In this document: one piece after another, positions 33,691 to 41,937 of the stretch | Layout of the letters: each line of letters starts with the position of its first letter | How positions within the stretch are numbered: the first letter of the stretch is position 1 | Assembly: GCF_019623905.1 (NCBI RefSeq) | Contig: NZ_CP069370.1 | Span: 1,860,001-1,924,000, forward strand | Source: Neotabrizicola shimadae | GTDB lineage: Bacteria > Pseudomonadota > Alphaproteobacteria > Rhodobacterales > Rhodobacteraceae | Direction of reading: 5' to 3' | DNA length: 64,000 nucleotides | Program-made: the position numbers and the translations under genes | The notes under the pieces: model-generated | The model's input: only the letters and a program-made list of their open reading frames with translations | Told to the model about the DNA's origin: nothing | Database searches by the model: none

Positions 33691-35178
33691 ATGCCATCGC
33701 AATACCCCGAACTGCCCGGAGCCTGTGCCTTGTACCAGTTGCCTTCTGTTGCCGGTGCTCCCACCGGTTCCGACCCTGTGGTCCCGGTCCGCCACTTGCC
33801 TCGGTTTGTGTCCATGAGTGCTGCGCTGCTTCTTTCGGCCTGCGCCGGAACGACGCCTGACAGCGTCGGTGTAAGCCGGACCCTGCCCGAGGCAGCGGAG
33901 TTCAACTTTCCCCTGCCCCCGGCGACGCGATTTTCCGGCGGGCCGGTGGAACCGGCGCGGCGGTCGAACGCGCAGATGGCGCGCGACTTCCTGGACCTGG
34001 AGTTCCAGATGGAAAGCGGTCGTCGCGTCGAACGGCTGACGCGGTTCGAAGGGCCGGTGACGGTGGCGATGGCGGGCGATATCCCGCCCTCGGCCGCAGC
34101 CGACCTGGACCTTCTGATCGCACGTCTGCGGAATGAGGCGGGGATCGACATCAGCCGCGTGGGCTCCGGCCCGGCCTCGATCACCGTAGAGTTCCGTCCG
34201 AAGGCGCAGTTGCAGCGTTTTGTTCCGACAGCCGCCTGCTATGTGGTGCCGAATGTGACCGGGTTGGCCGACTACCGCGCCAAACGTGGCAGCGCGGCGG
34301 TGGACTGGACGCGGATGGAGGTGCGAACCTCGGCCACGGTCTTCGTGCCGTCGGATACGTCGCCGCAGGAGGTGCGCGACTGCCTGCACGAAGAGACAGC
34401 GCAGGCGCTTGGGCCTCTGAACGACCTCTATCGCCTGCCGGATTCCGTGTACAACGACGACAATTTCCACACCGTGCTGACCGGCTTCGACATGCTGATG
34501 CTGAAGGTGCACTATGCACCGGAGTTGCAGAGCGGCATGACCGAGACCGAGGTCGCGGCTGTCTTGCCGGGCGTCATTGCCCGCGCCAATCCGGCAGGCG
34601 GCGCGGTGGGGGCGATCCCCGCCGGGTCAGCCACCCCGCGCGACTGGACACAGGCCATCGAGACCGCCTTCGGCAGCCGAGCGGCGCTGGACCAGCGTCA
34701 GGCTGCGGCACGGCAGGCGGTGGCGATCGGCCAGGCACAGGGCTGGCGCGATACGCGCATGGCCTTTGCCTGGTTCGCGCTTGGCCGGTTGACCACGGGC
34801 ACCGACCCGGACCTTTCGGCCGATGCGTTCCGCTCTGCCAAGACGATCTATGCAAGCCTGCCAGGCTGTTCCGTCCATGCCGCCCACGCCGACATGCAGA
34901 TTGCGGCCTTCGATCTGTCGCGCGGGCGGTTCAGGGAGGCGCTGGCGCTGGCGGACGGGGCGATACCGGCAGTGCGCACGGCACAGAATGCGGCGTTGCT
35001 GGCGACGCTGCTGCAAATCCGCGCCGAGGCGCTGGACGGTCTGGGCAGGACGGCCGAGGCACAGGCGGCGCGGGCAGAAAGCCTGGGCTGGGCACGCTAT
35101 GGCTTTGGCTCGGATGTCGAGGTGATGGCGCGGATGGCTGACATCGCCGCCCTTGCGGCTGCGGGGCGCCGCGGCTAA
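33691..35178 (+). CDS. DUF2927-type lipoprotein with C-terminal helical repeats
   Basis: Probable lipoprotein related to the DUF2927 family, with up to 495 codons. A lipobox LLLSAC occurs at residues 47-52, so the true start may lie downstream of the ATG at 33691; GTG 33778 and ATG 33814 are alternatives, but the first gives an acceptable AAGG ribosome site. The DUF2927 part (about residues 90-270) contains ESGRRVERLTRFEGPVTV and CLHEETAQALGPLNDLYRLP, a HExxQ-like motif suggestive of a metallopeptidase relic. Residues 330-490 form TPR-like helices. The molecular role is unknown. Confidence 0.75.
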   Translation: MPSQYPELPGACALYQLPSVAGAPTGSDPVVPVRHLPRFVSMSAALLLSACAGTTPDSVGVSRTLPEAAEFNFPLPPATRFSGGPVEPARRSNAQMARDFLDLEFQMESGRRVERLTRFEGPVTVAMAGDIPPSAAADLDLLIARLRNEAGIDISRVGSGPASITVEFRPKAQLQRFVPTAACYVVPNVTGLADYRAKRGSAAVDWTRMEVRTSATVFVPSDTSPQEVRDCLHEETAQALGPLNDLYRLPDSVYNDDNFHTVLTGFDMLMLKVHYAPELQSGMTETEVAAVLPGVIARANPAGGAVGAIPAGSATPRDWTQAIETAFGSRAALDQRQAAARQAVAIGQAQGWRDTRMAFAWFALGRLTTGTDPDLSADAFRSAKTIYASLPGCSVHAAHADMQIAAFDLSRGRFREALALADGAIPAVRTAQNAALLATLLQIRAEALDGLGRTAEAQAARAESLGWARYGFGSDVEVMARMADIAALAAAGRRG

Positions 35179-35214
35179 CAGACCGCCGGGCCACAGCGGA
35201 CCGGGAGATGCAGG

Positions 35215-35382
35215 ATGATCGTCATCGGGGCAGCCATTCTGGGCGTGCTGATCGGCGCGTTGACGGCGCGGCGGCGCGGCGGGCGGCTGGCCGACATCCT
35301 GCAATATGCCGCGGGCTATGGCATCGCCTTCACGCTTCTGGGCCTGTTCGCCACCATCGTGATCGAGCGGTTGGCGGCCTGA
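35215..35382 (+). CDS. Small membrane protein of 55 aa
   Basis: A 55-codon gene beginning MIVIGAAILGVLIGALTARR and ending ATIVIERLAA. It has two hydrophobic helices (residues 2-16 and 32-50) joined by the basic hairpin TARRRGGRLAD. GGGAG lies nine bases upstream of the ATG, and a GCAGG directly precedes it. Similar tiny proteins occur in Rhodobacteraceae, sometimes labelled apolipoprotein acyltransferase without support. It lies 36 bases after the DUF2927 gene and 63 before the VWA gene, on the same strand, so it is probably co-transcribed. Function unknown. Confidence 0.75.
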   Translation: MIVIGAAILGVLIGALTARRRGGRLADILQYAAGYGIAFTLLGLFATIVIERLAA

Positions 35383-35445
35383 TCGGCCTGCCTTGACCGC
35401 GCCGGCCGAAGCCGCCACGCTGCCTGCGCATCTTCGGGGGACGCA

Positions 35446-36630
35446 ATGTTCCTGCCCTTCTTCCTGACACTGCGTCGCACCGGCGTGCCGGTGTCGCCGC
35501 GCGAGTACCTGGCCTTCCTGGAGGGGGTGGCGGCCGGGCTGGTGACGCATGACGTCACGGGCTTCTACCACCTGGCCCGCACGGCAATGGTGAAGGACGA
35601 GCGGCACCTGGACCGGTTTGACCGCGCCTTTGCCGAAGCCTTTCGCGGGCTGGAGGACATCTCGCCCGAAGCGGTGCTGGAGGCGCTGGACCTGCCGGCG
35701 GACTGGCTGGCAAAGCTGGCCGAGAAGACGCTGACGGCGGAAGAGAAGGCGGCGGTCGAGGCGCTTGGCGGGTTCGATGCGCTGATGGAGACGCTGCGGA
35801 AGCGGCTGGAAGAGCAGAAGGGCCGCCACCAGGGCGGCAGCAAGTGGATCGGCACGGCGGGGACCAGCCCGTTTGGCGCCTATGGCTACAACCCGGAAGG
35901 GGTGCGCATCGGCCAGGCCGAAAGCCGCAACAAGCGGGCGGTGAAGGTCTGGGACCGGCGCGAGTTTCGCGATCTGGACGACCGGGTGGAGATCGGGACA
36001 CGCAACATCCGCGTGGCGCTGCGCGCCTTGCGCCGGTGGGCAAGGGACGGTGCGGCAGAGGAACTGGACCTGCCCGGCACGATCCGGTCCACAGCCGAGC
36101 ATGGCTGGCTGGACGTGCAGACAAGACCGACACGGCGCAACGCGGTGAAGGTGCTGCTGTTCCTGGACGTGGGCGGGTCGATGGACGGGCATGTGCGGGT
36201 GGCGGAAGAGCTTTTCAGCGCGGCGCGGGCCGAGTTCCGGCATCTGGAGAGCTTCTATTTCCACAACTGCCTGTACGAGGGTGTCTGGCGTGACAATGCG
36301 CGGCGGTGGGACGCGCAGGTGCCGACCTGGGACGTGCTGCGCACCTATGGGCCGGACTGGCGGGCGATCTTCGTGGGCGATGCGGCGATGAGCCCCTACG
36401 AGATCACACATCCGGGCGGGGCGAACGAGCACTGGAACCGCGAGGCGGGTCAGGTCTGGCTGGAACGCGCCTGCGCGCAATGGCCGGCGCATCTGTGGAT
36501 CAACCCGGTGCCCGAGGCGCACTGGCGGCACAGCGCCTCGACCGGGATGATCGGCAGCATCTTCGGCGGACGCATGGTGCCGATGACGGTGGACGGGCTG
36601 GCGCGGGGCATCCGGATGGTGAAGGCATGA
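35446..36630 (+). CDS. CoxE-like VWA-domain protein
   Basis: A 394-aa cytoplasmic protein of the CoxE/VWA group that normally partners a MoxR ATPase. The N-terminal half is helical (FLTLRRTGVPVSPREYLAF and related). The von Willebrand A domain begins near residue 228 with VLLFLDVGGSMDGH, whose DxGxS is the MIDAS metal site. It ends with the usual WINPVPEAHWRHSAST and GRMVPMTVDGLARGI. With MoxR it would remodel or load metal into an unknown client. Its stop overlaps the next gene by ATGA, which starts the duplicated small-protein/DedA module. Confidence 0.9.
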   Translation: MFLPFFLTLRRTGVPVSPREYLAFLEGVAAGLVTHDVTGFYHLARTAMVKDERHLDRFDRAFAEAFRGLEDISPEAVLEALDLPADWLAKLAEKTLTAEEKAAVEALGGFDALMETLRKRLEEQKGRHQGGSKWIGTAGTSPFGAYGYNPEGVRIGQAESRNKRAVKVWDRREFRDLDDRVEIGTRNIRVALRALRRWARDGAAEELDLPGTIRSTAEHGWLDVQTRPTRRNAVKVLLFLDVGGSMDGHVRVAEELFSAARAEFRHLESFYFHNCLYEGVWRDNARRWDAQVPTWDVLRTYGPDWRAIFVGDAAMSPYEITHPGGANEHWNREAGQVWLERACAQWPAHLWINPVPEAHWRHSASTGMIGSIFGGRMVPMTVDGLARGIRMVKA

Positions 36631-37001
36631 GGCGGCTTTGGGCCAATCACCGCAAGCTGGTCATCGCCTTCGCGGTGATGGTGGTGCTGGCCGCAGGCTT
36701 CCTGATCCGGGGCTTTGTCCTGGTTCCGCCGCGCGGTGATCCGACGCGCCCGGTGGCGGCCTGGATGACGCCGGGCTTCGTCGTGCATACCTACCACATC
36801 CCGCCAGATGTGGTGGGCGAGATCCTGGGCCTGACGCCCGGTGAACACAGGCGCCAGACCATTGCCGAGATCGCCACGGCGCAGGGTGTGATCGTCACCG
36901 ACCTGTTGGCAGAGCTTCAGGCCGAGGTGGACGCGCACCGCCCGCCGGGCCTGCCGCCGGGCGAGCCTCCGCCCGGACCGCCGCCGGATGGTGGCGAATG
37001 A
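36627..37001 (+). CDS. Small membrane-anchored protein with WMTP-type helical domain, copy A
   Basis: A 124-aa protein of unknown function. A transmembrane helix spans about residues 10-31 (LVIAFAVMVVLAAGF). A periplasmic-side domain follows with AAWMTPGFV, YHIPPDVVGEILGL, QTIAEIATAQGV and LLAELQAEV, then a Pro-rich tail. The pattern W-M-T ... IPP ... LGL ... I/L-A-G resembles small helical domains attached to some membrane redox proteins; this is inference by eye. It is homologous to the protein at 37633, and each copy directly precedes a DedA gene. It overlaps the genes on both sides by 4 bases. Confidence 0.8.
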   Translation: MRRLWANHRKLVIAFAVMVVLAAGFLIRGFVLVPPRGDPTRPVAAWMTPGFVVHTYHIPPDVVGEILGLTPGEHRRQTIAEIATAQGVIVTDLLAELQAEVDAHRPPGLPPGEPPPGPPPDGGE

Positions 37002-37636
37002 TCGCGGAATGGTCGCAAACCGCGCTGGCCCTTGTGCCGGAATGGGGCGGCTGGCTGATCCTGTCGGTCACTTTCCTGTCCTGTCTGGCTTTCCCCCTGC
37101 CCGCCTCGCTGGTCATGCTGGCGGGCGGGGCCTTTACCGCCTCTGGTGACCTTTCGTTGATCGTGGTGGCGGGGGCGGCGCTTCTGGGAGCCGTGGCGGG
37201 CGACCAGGTGGGCTATGCGCTGGCGCGGGCTGGCGGCGGGCCATTGTGGGAACGGATGGCGGCCCGCCCGGGGGCCGGGGCGCTGATGACGCGGGCGGTG
37301 GCGGACCTGGCGCGACGGGATCTTCTGGCGGTCTTCCTGTCGCGCTGGCTGTTTTCGGCGCTCGGGCCCTATGTGAACCTTGCCGCCGGCATGACGCGGC
37401 TGGACTGGGGGCGCTTTACCATCGCCGGGGTCGCGGGCGAGGCGGTCTGGGTTTCGATCTATGTCGGGCTCGGCTTCGCCTTTGCGGCGCAGATCGACGA
37501 GATCGGCGCCGCGATGGCCAACGTGGCCGGCGGCCTGGGCGCCGCGGCGGTGGCTCTGGTTCTGGGGCGGATGCTGTGGCGCGCGGCGCGGGACGAGCGG
37601 GACGAAGGCGGCACGAGGCAGGAGGATAGCGCATGA
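36998..37636 (+). CDS. DedA-family membrane protein, copy A
   Basis: A 212-aa protein of the DedA/SNARE-associated superfamily. Re-entrant hairpin motifs are visible: CLAFPLPASLVMLAGGAF near residue 31, AGDQVGYALARAGGGPLWER near 67, and the conserved arginine region LSRWLFSALGPYVNLAAGM near 113, the counterpart of the family F-x-R-x-x-P-x-x-R motif in degenerate form. DedA proteins flip or transport lipid carriers. Its start overlaps the small WMTP protein and its stop overlaps the second small protein, making one tightly coupled message. Confidence 0.88.
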   Translation: MIAEWSQTALALVPEWGGWLILSVTFLSCLAFPLPASLVMLAGGAFTASGDLSLIVVAGAALLGAVAGDQVGYALARAGGGPLWERMAARPGAGALMTRAVADLARRDLLAVFLSRWLFSALGPYVNLAAGMTRLDWGRFTIAGVAGEAVWVSIYVGLGFAFAAQIDEIGAAMANVAGGLGAAAVALVLGRMLWRAARDERDEGGTRQEDSA

Positions 37637-37941
37637 GCGAGACAGAGGCCGGTGGCACGGGCCTGAAGCTGGCCTTTCTTCTATGTCTCGGGCTGGGGCT
37701 TGGATTGGGCGTCCAGGCCACCTGGCGCATCGCCAGCGGCACGGGCTTTGCGCCGGACCCGATGGCCGACTGGATGACACCGGCCCATGTCTCGGCGGTG
37801 TTCGGCATTCCGCCAGCGCGTGTGGCAGAGGTCCTGGGGATCACGGGCGCCCTGCCCTTCGCCTCATTGCGCGACCTGGCCGCGGAACGGGGCGAGACCT
37901 CGGACGCGCTGATCGCCCGGCTGCAGGCCGAGGTGCCGTGA
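37633..37941 (+). CDS. Small membrane-anchored protein with WMTP-type helical domain, copy B
   Basis: A 102-aa paralogue of the protein at 36627. The hydrophobic helix is at about residues 14-32 (LAFLLCLGLGLGLGV). The helical domain has ADWMTPAHV, FGIPPARVAEVLGI, LRDLAAERGE and LIARLQAEV, aligning with copy A throughout but lacking its Pro-rich tail. It overlaps the first DedA gene by ATGA, and its TGA shares a base with the ATG of the second DedA gene (TGATG). The arrangement implies that each DedA protein has a dedicated small partner. Confidence 0.8.
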   Translation: MSETEAGGTGLKLAFLLCLGLGLGLGVQATWRIASGTGFAPDPMADWMTPAHVSAVFGIPPARVAEVLGITGALPFASLRDLAAERGETSDALIARLQAEVP

Positions 37942-38537
37942 TGGAGACCCTGATCCACGAAGCCTATGCCGCGATCCCGAAGCACGGGCCGGTGGTTATG
38001 TTCTTGGCGGCGCTTCTGTCCTGCGCGGGCGCGCCGATCCCGACTTCGGCGATGATGCTGGCCTCGGGCGCGCTGATCGCATCGGGAGACATGGCGCTGG
38101 CCACTGTGTTTGTGGCGACGCTGGTGGGCGCGATGATCGGTGACCAGATCGGCTTCTTCGCCGGACGCTTTGGCGGTGCGCCGCTGTGGGAGCGGCTGCG
38201 CGCCCGGCCGCGCCTGTCTGCGCCCTTGGACCGGGCAGCGCAAGAGTTGGACAAGCGGGCCGAGATTGCCGTGATCATCAGCCGGTTTCCGCTGTCGGCC
38301 ATCGGGCCCTCGGTGAACCTGGTCGCAGGCTCTACCGGGGTGAAGTGGAGCCGCTTCACCCTGGGAGTAGCGATCGGCGATACGGTCTGGGTCGTGATCT
38401 ACCTCGTGGGCGGCACCTACTTTGCCGACCGGGTGAAGGCACTTGGCACGACAATGACCTCGCTTCTGGGGGCCATTGCGGCACTCGCCATCGCGGCGGC
38501 GCTTGGCCATCTGATCTGGCGGCGGCGCAAGGGCTGA
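37941..38537 (+). CDS. DedA-family membrane protein, copy B
   Basis: A 198-aa DedA paralogue. Motifs are SCAGAPIPTSAMMLASGAL near residue 28, GDQIGFFAGRFGGAPLWERL near 65 and ISRFPLSAIGPSVNLVAGST near 110, and it ends in a basic tail IWRRRKG. It aligns with copy A along its whole length but is clearly diverged, so the duplication is not recent. It is translationally coupled to the small protein before it through TGATG. The next gene, an M48 peptidase, begins 39 bases later. Confidence 0.9.
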   Translation: METLIHEAYAAIPKHGPVVMFLAALLSCAGAPIPTSAMMLASGALIASGDMALATVFVATLVGAMIGDQIGFFAGRFGGAPLWERLRARPRLSAPLDRAAQELDKRAEIAVIISRFPLSAIGPSVNLVAGSTGVKWSRFTLGVAIGDTVWVVIYLVGGTYFADRVKALGTTMTSLLGAIAALAIAAALGHLIWRRRKG

Positions 38538-38576
38538 CGCCTTGGCGAGACCCGCGCCCGATCCCATATTGTCCCC

Positions 38577-39269
38577 ATGCTGAAGTTCCTACCGCTCGTA
38601 CTGATGTTGCTTTACGGCTTTGCCATGCTGCAGTTTTCGGCATGGCGGACCGCTCGGATGCTGGACACGCGGTCGCGCCCGCTGACCGACCCGGAACTGG
38701 TGAAGGTGTCGGAACGACTGGCGCAGGCGCTCGACCTGCCGAAGATCGCGGTGAATGTCTTCGACGTGCCCGCGATCAACGGGCTGGCCGCGCCGGACGG
38801 GCGCATCTTCCTGACGCAGGGGTTTCTGGACCGGCATCGCGCCGGGGCAGTGACGACCGAGGAACTGGCCTCGGTCATCGCGCATGAACTGGGCCATGTG
38901 GCGCTTGGCCATTCCCGGCGGCGCATGATCGATTTCACGGGGCAGAACGCAGTTTTCGTCATGCTGTCAGCGGTGTTGGGACGGCTGATCCCCGGCCTGG
39001 GCGTGCTGCTGGCGCGTGGGCTTTCGACAGCACTGATGGCCGGCCTGTCGCGGCGCGACGAGTACGAGGCAGACGAATGGGCCGCAGCCCTGCTGATCAA
39101 GTCGGGGATCGGCACGGCGCCGCAGAAGTCGCTCTTGTCAAAGCTCGGCCACCTGACCGGCGGGGCGGGCAGCGGCACGCCGGCTTGGCTGATGAGCCAT
39201 CCGGCGACCGAAGACCGCATCGCGGCGATTGCCGCCAAGGAAGCCCGCTGGATGCAGGCCGACGGCTAG
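38577..39269 (+). CDS. M48-family metallopeptidase
   Basis: A 230-aa membrane-associated zinc peptidase. The N-terminal helix is LPLVLMLLYGFAMLQF, then AVNVFDVPAINGLAAPDGRI, the catalytic motif SVIAHELGHVALGH (HExxH near residue 103), a hydrophobic segment and SRRDEYEADEWAA, which supplies the Glu ligand. It ends LMSHPATEDRIAAI, the usual M48 tail. Relatives (HtpX, Oma1, LoiP type) degrade misfolded membrane proteins. Its position after the DedA module suggests an envelope quality-control setting. The end overlaps the convergent urtE gene by 4 bases. Confidence 0.88.
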   Translation: MLKFLPLVLMLLYGFAMLQFSAWRTARMLDTRSRPLTDPELVKVSERLAQALDLPKIAVNVFDVPAINGLAAPDGRIFLTQGFLDRHRAGAVTTEELASVIAHELGHVALGHSRRRMIDFTGQNAVFVMLSAVLGRLIPGLGVLLARGLSTALMAGLSRRDEYEADEWAAALLIKSGIGTAPQKSLLSKLGHLTGGAGSGTPAWLMSHPATEDRIAAIAAKEARWMQADG

Positions 39270-39961
39270 ACCGAAACCTCGGCCCTCAGCACGTCCTTGG
39301 ACAGGTCGGCCTTGGTGCCCGACATCGACACCGATCCGCGCCGGAAAACATAGAAGCTGTCGGCCAGGCCATAGGCGAATTCGAAGTACTGTTCGACCAG
39401 CACGATGGCCATGTCGCCCTTGTTGCGCAGGTAGCCGATGACGCGGCCGATCTGCTGGATGATGTTGGGCTGGATGCCCTCGGTCGGCTCGTCCAGAAGC
39501 AGGACCTTGGGTTTCATGATCATGGCCCGGGCGATGGCAAGCTGCTGCTGCTGGCCGCCCGAGAGGTCGCCGCCCCGCCGGTGCGACATGTCCTTCAGCA
39601 CCGGGAAAAGCTCATAGACCTCGTCGGGCACACGATGTTCGGACTTGGGCAGCACCGAGTAGGCGGTTTCCAGGTTCTCGCGCACCGAAAGCAGCGGGAA
39701 GATCATGCGCCCCTGCGGCACGACGGACAGACCGCGCCGCGCCATGTCCTGGGCGGCCAGTCGGGGCAGGCTTTCGCCCGCCAATGTCACCTCGCCGCCC
39801 GAGCGGGGATGGGTGCCGGCCAGCGCCTTCAGGAAGCTGGTCTTGCCTACGCCGTTGGTGCCCATGATGCATGTGACTTCGCCGGCCTTCGCCTCGAAGT
39901 CGATGCCATAGAGGATCTGGCTTCCGCCATAGTGCAGGGTCAGGCCCTTGGTCGTAATCAT
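39266..39961 (-). CDS. urtE: Urea ABC transporter ATPase E
   Basis: Second ATPase of the urea importer, 231 aa. Walker A is MGTNGVGKTSFLKALAG near residue 33, the signature motif is DLSGGQQQQLAIARAM and Walker B is VLLLDEPTEGIQPNIIQQIG, the UrtE-specific form. VEQYFEFAYGLADSFYV is also typical. It overlaps urtD by 4 bases and is the last gene of the urt operon. The C-terminal stretch DLSKDVLRAEVSV is the usual terminus. Confidence 0.95.
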   Translation of the reverse strand: MITTKGLTLHYGGSQILYGIDFEAKAGEVTCIMGTNGVGKTSFLKALAGTHPRSGGEVTLAGESLPRLAAQDMARRGLSVVPQGRMIFPLLSVRENLETAYSVLPKSEHRVPDEVYELFPVLKDMSHRRGGDLSGGQQQQLAIARAMIMKPKVLLLDEPTEGIQPNIIQQIGRVIGYLRNKGDMAIVLVEQYFEFAYGLADSFYVFRRGSVSMSGTKADLSKDVLRAEVSV

Positions 39962-40704
39962 CCGCCGCGCCCCAGATAGACTTCGATCACCTGCGGATTG
40001 GCCGTCACATGGTCCAAGGACCCTTCGGCCAGCACCGCGCCTTCGTGCAGCACCGTCACCCGGCAGTTCAGCCGCCGGACGAAATCCATGTCATGTTCCA
40101 CCACCACCACGGCCCGGGTCTTCGCCAGATCGACCAGAAGCCGGGTGGTATGCTCACGTTCGGCCAGCGTCATGCCGGCGGCGGGTTCGTCCACCAGCAA
40201 GAGCCGCGGCTCCTGCGCCAGCAACATGCCGATTTCCAGCCATTGTTTCTGGCCGTGCGACAGTTCCCCCGACTTGCGGGGCAATTGATCGCCCAACCCG
40301 ACCTCAACCGCCAATTCCTCCACCCGCTTGCGGTCGGCGGCTGTCGCGCGCCAGCCCAACACGCGGAAAGGCGACCGCGGGGCCTTCAGCGCCATCATCA
40401 GGTTTTCCGTGACGGTCTGGTCCTCGAACACCGTGGGACGCTGGAACTTGCGTCCGATGCCGGCCTGGGCGATGCGGCTTTCGGACATCGACAGGAGCGA
40501 GATCGACTTTTCGCCCCAGAGAACCTTGCCGGTGTCGGGCCGGGTCTTGCCGGTGACGATGTCCATGAACGTGGTCTTGCCGGCGCCATTCGGGCCGATG
40601 ATGGCCCGCAATTCCTGCGGGCCGATGGTGAAGGACAGGTTGTTGATGGCGCGGAAGCCGTCGAAGGTGACGGAGACGCCGGAAACCTCCAGAAGCGCGG
40701 TCAT
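39958..40704 (-). CDS. urtD: Urea ABC transporter ATPase D
   Basis: First ATPase of the urea importer, 248 aa. Walker A is IGPNGAGKTTFMDIVTGKTR near residue 35. The signature motif is SHGQKQWLEIGMLL, with His in place of the second Gly, as is normal for UrtD. Walker B is LLLVDEPAAGMT, followed by VVVEHDMDFVRRL and a C-terminus near IEVYLGRGG. The overlaps of 4 bases with urtC and with urtE indicate coupled translation. Confidence 0.95.
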   Translation of the reverse strand: MTALLEVSGVSVTFDGFRAINNLSFTIGPQELRAIIGPNGAGKTTFMDIVTGKTRPDTGKVLWGEKSISLLSMSESRIAQAGIGRKFQRPTVFEDQTVTENLMMALKAPRSPFRVLGWRATAADRKRVEELAVEVGLGDQLPRKSGELSHGQKQWLEIGMLLAQEPRLLLVDEPAAGMTLAEREHTTRLLVDLAKTRAVVVVEHDMDFVRRLNCRVTVLHEGAVLAEGSLDHVTANPQVIEVYLGRGG

Positions 40705-41933
40705 TGCTGGGCCTCCTTCTCCTGGAGCGACCCGTCGTCGGGACCAAGCGGTGCGCCCTTGCGGTCAGGGGTGCGGATGCCTTCCAGCCAGTCGAAGATG
40801 CCGGCCAGCCCCTTGGGCGCGAACAGCGTGACCAGCACGAAGGCCAGCCCGAGCAGCACCTGCCACCAGTCCACCCAGTTGATGGTGTAGAAGCCGAGGT
40901 CGATGGAGGGCGCGCGGCCGCCGGTGAACCAGCTGGACAGAAGCGAGACGAAGGCCGCGCCGATCACCGCGCCATAGAGGCGCCCCCTGCCCCCGATGGC
41001 CACCCAGACTGCCAGGTAGATCGAGGCGATCGGCGCAAGCTCGGCCGGGTTGATGATGCCGGCCTGCGGATAGTAGAGCGCGCCGGCGATGGCGGCGATC
41101 ATCGCGGTCATGGTGAAGACGAAGAGCTTGAAGCCCTCGACCGGATAGCCGAGGAAGCGCACCCGCGCCTCGTCATCGCGGATGGCGCGGATGACCGAGC
41201 CGAACTTGCCCGAGACGACCCAGGCCAGCATGGGATAGGCAAGACCAAGGGCCAGAGCCGAGGCCCAGAAGAACCAGATGGACAGGCGGTCTTGACTGAC
41301 ATCGCCAAGGCCGGGGATGTTCTGAAGCCCGGAAAGCCCGTTGTTGCCGCGAAGGCCCGAGTCGTTCTGGAAGAGCCAAAGCGCAAGGGCGAGCGTCATC
41401 GCCTGCGTGAGGATGGAGAGATAGACGCCGGTGACACGCGAGCGGAAGGCGAGCCAGCCGAAGACCAGCGCCAGAAGGCCGGGGATCAGCAGGATCAGCA
41501 GCATCTGCAAGGTCAGCGAATGGGCGAAGGCCCAGACCGGCGGCAGTTCGGAGGAGCCGACCACGCCAAAGATCTGCGTGGCGATGCCGTTCCGGATCTC
41601 GTCCGCCGTGGGCGGGATCACGTCGGCGGACATGGCCTGGATCACGATTTCCTCGGTCCGGGCATACATGAGCCACATGCCGATCATGTAGCCGCCGATG
41701 GCGAAAAACGCCATGTGGCCAAGCGACAGGATGCCGGTATAGCCCCAGACCAGATCCATCGCCAGGGCCACGAGGCAAAGGCAGAGCGTCTTGCCCAGCA
41801 CCTTTACGAAGGAGGTTGAAACGAATGCGATTCCATAGGCTTCCGAGAGGAAGGTCACGGATAGCGTGAAGATCGACAGCACCAGCAGGAACCACAGGAC
41901 CGAAGGGTTGCGCGACAGGAAGCCTTTGGTCAT
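40701..41933 (-). CDS. urtC: Urea ABC transporter permease C
   Basis: Inner-membrane permease of 410 aa with about ten hydrophobic helices. Typical UrtC features are LVWGYTGILSLGHMAFFAIG near residue 62, the insertion EEIVIQAMSADVIPPTADEI, the loop SGKFGSVIRAIRDDEARVRF near 225 (ATPase contact) and IGGRGRLYGAVIGAAFVSLL. It ends in a hydrophilic tail with PDRKGAPLGPDDGSL. It starts 4 bases after the urtB stop and overlaps urtD by 4 bases. Confidence 0.94.
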   Translation of the reverse strand: MTKGFLSRNPSVLWFLLVLSIFTLSVTFLSEAYGIAFVSTSFVKVLGKTLCLCLVALAMDLVWGYTGILSLGHMAFFAIGGYMIGMWLMYARTEEIVIQAMSADVIPPTADEIRNGIATQIFGVVGSSELPPVWAFAHSLTLQMLLILLIPGLLALVFGWLAFRSRVTGVYLSILTQAMTLALALWLFQNDSGLRGNNGLSGLQNIPGLGDVSQDRLSIWFFWASALALGLAYPMLAWVVSGKFGSVIRAIRDDEARVRFLGYPVEGFKLFVFTMTAMIAAIAGALYYPQAGIINPAELAPIASIYLAVWVAIGGRGRLYGAVIGAAFVSLLSSWFTGGRAPSIDLGFYTINWVDWWQVLLGLAFVLVTLFAPKGLAGIFDWLEGIRTPDRKGAPLGPDDGSLQEKEAQQ

Positions 41934-41937
41934 CGGC

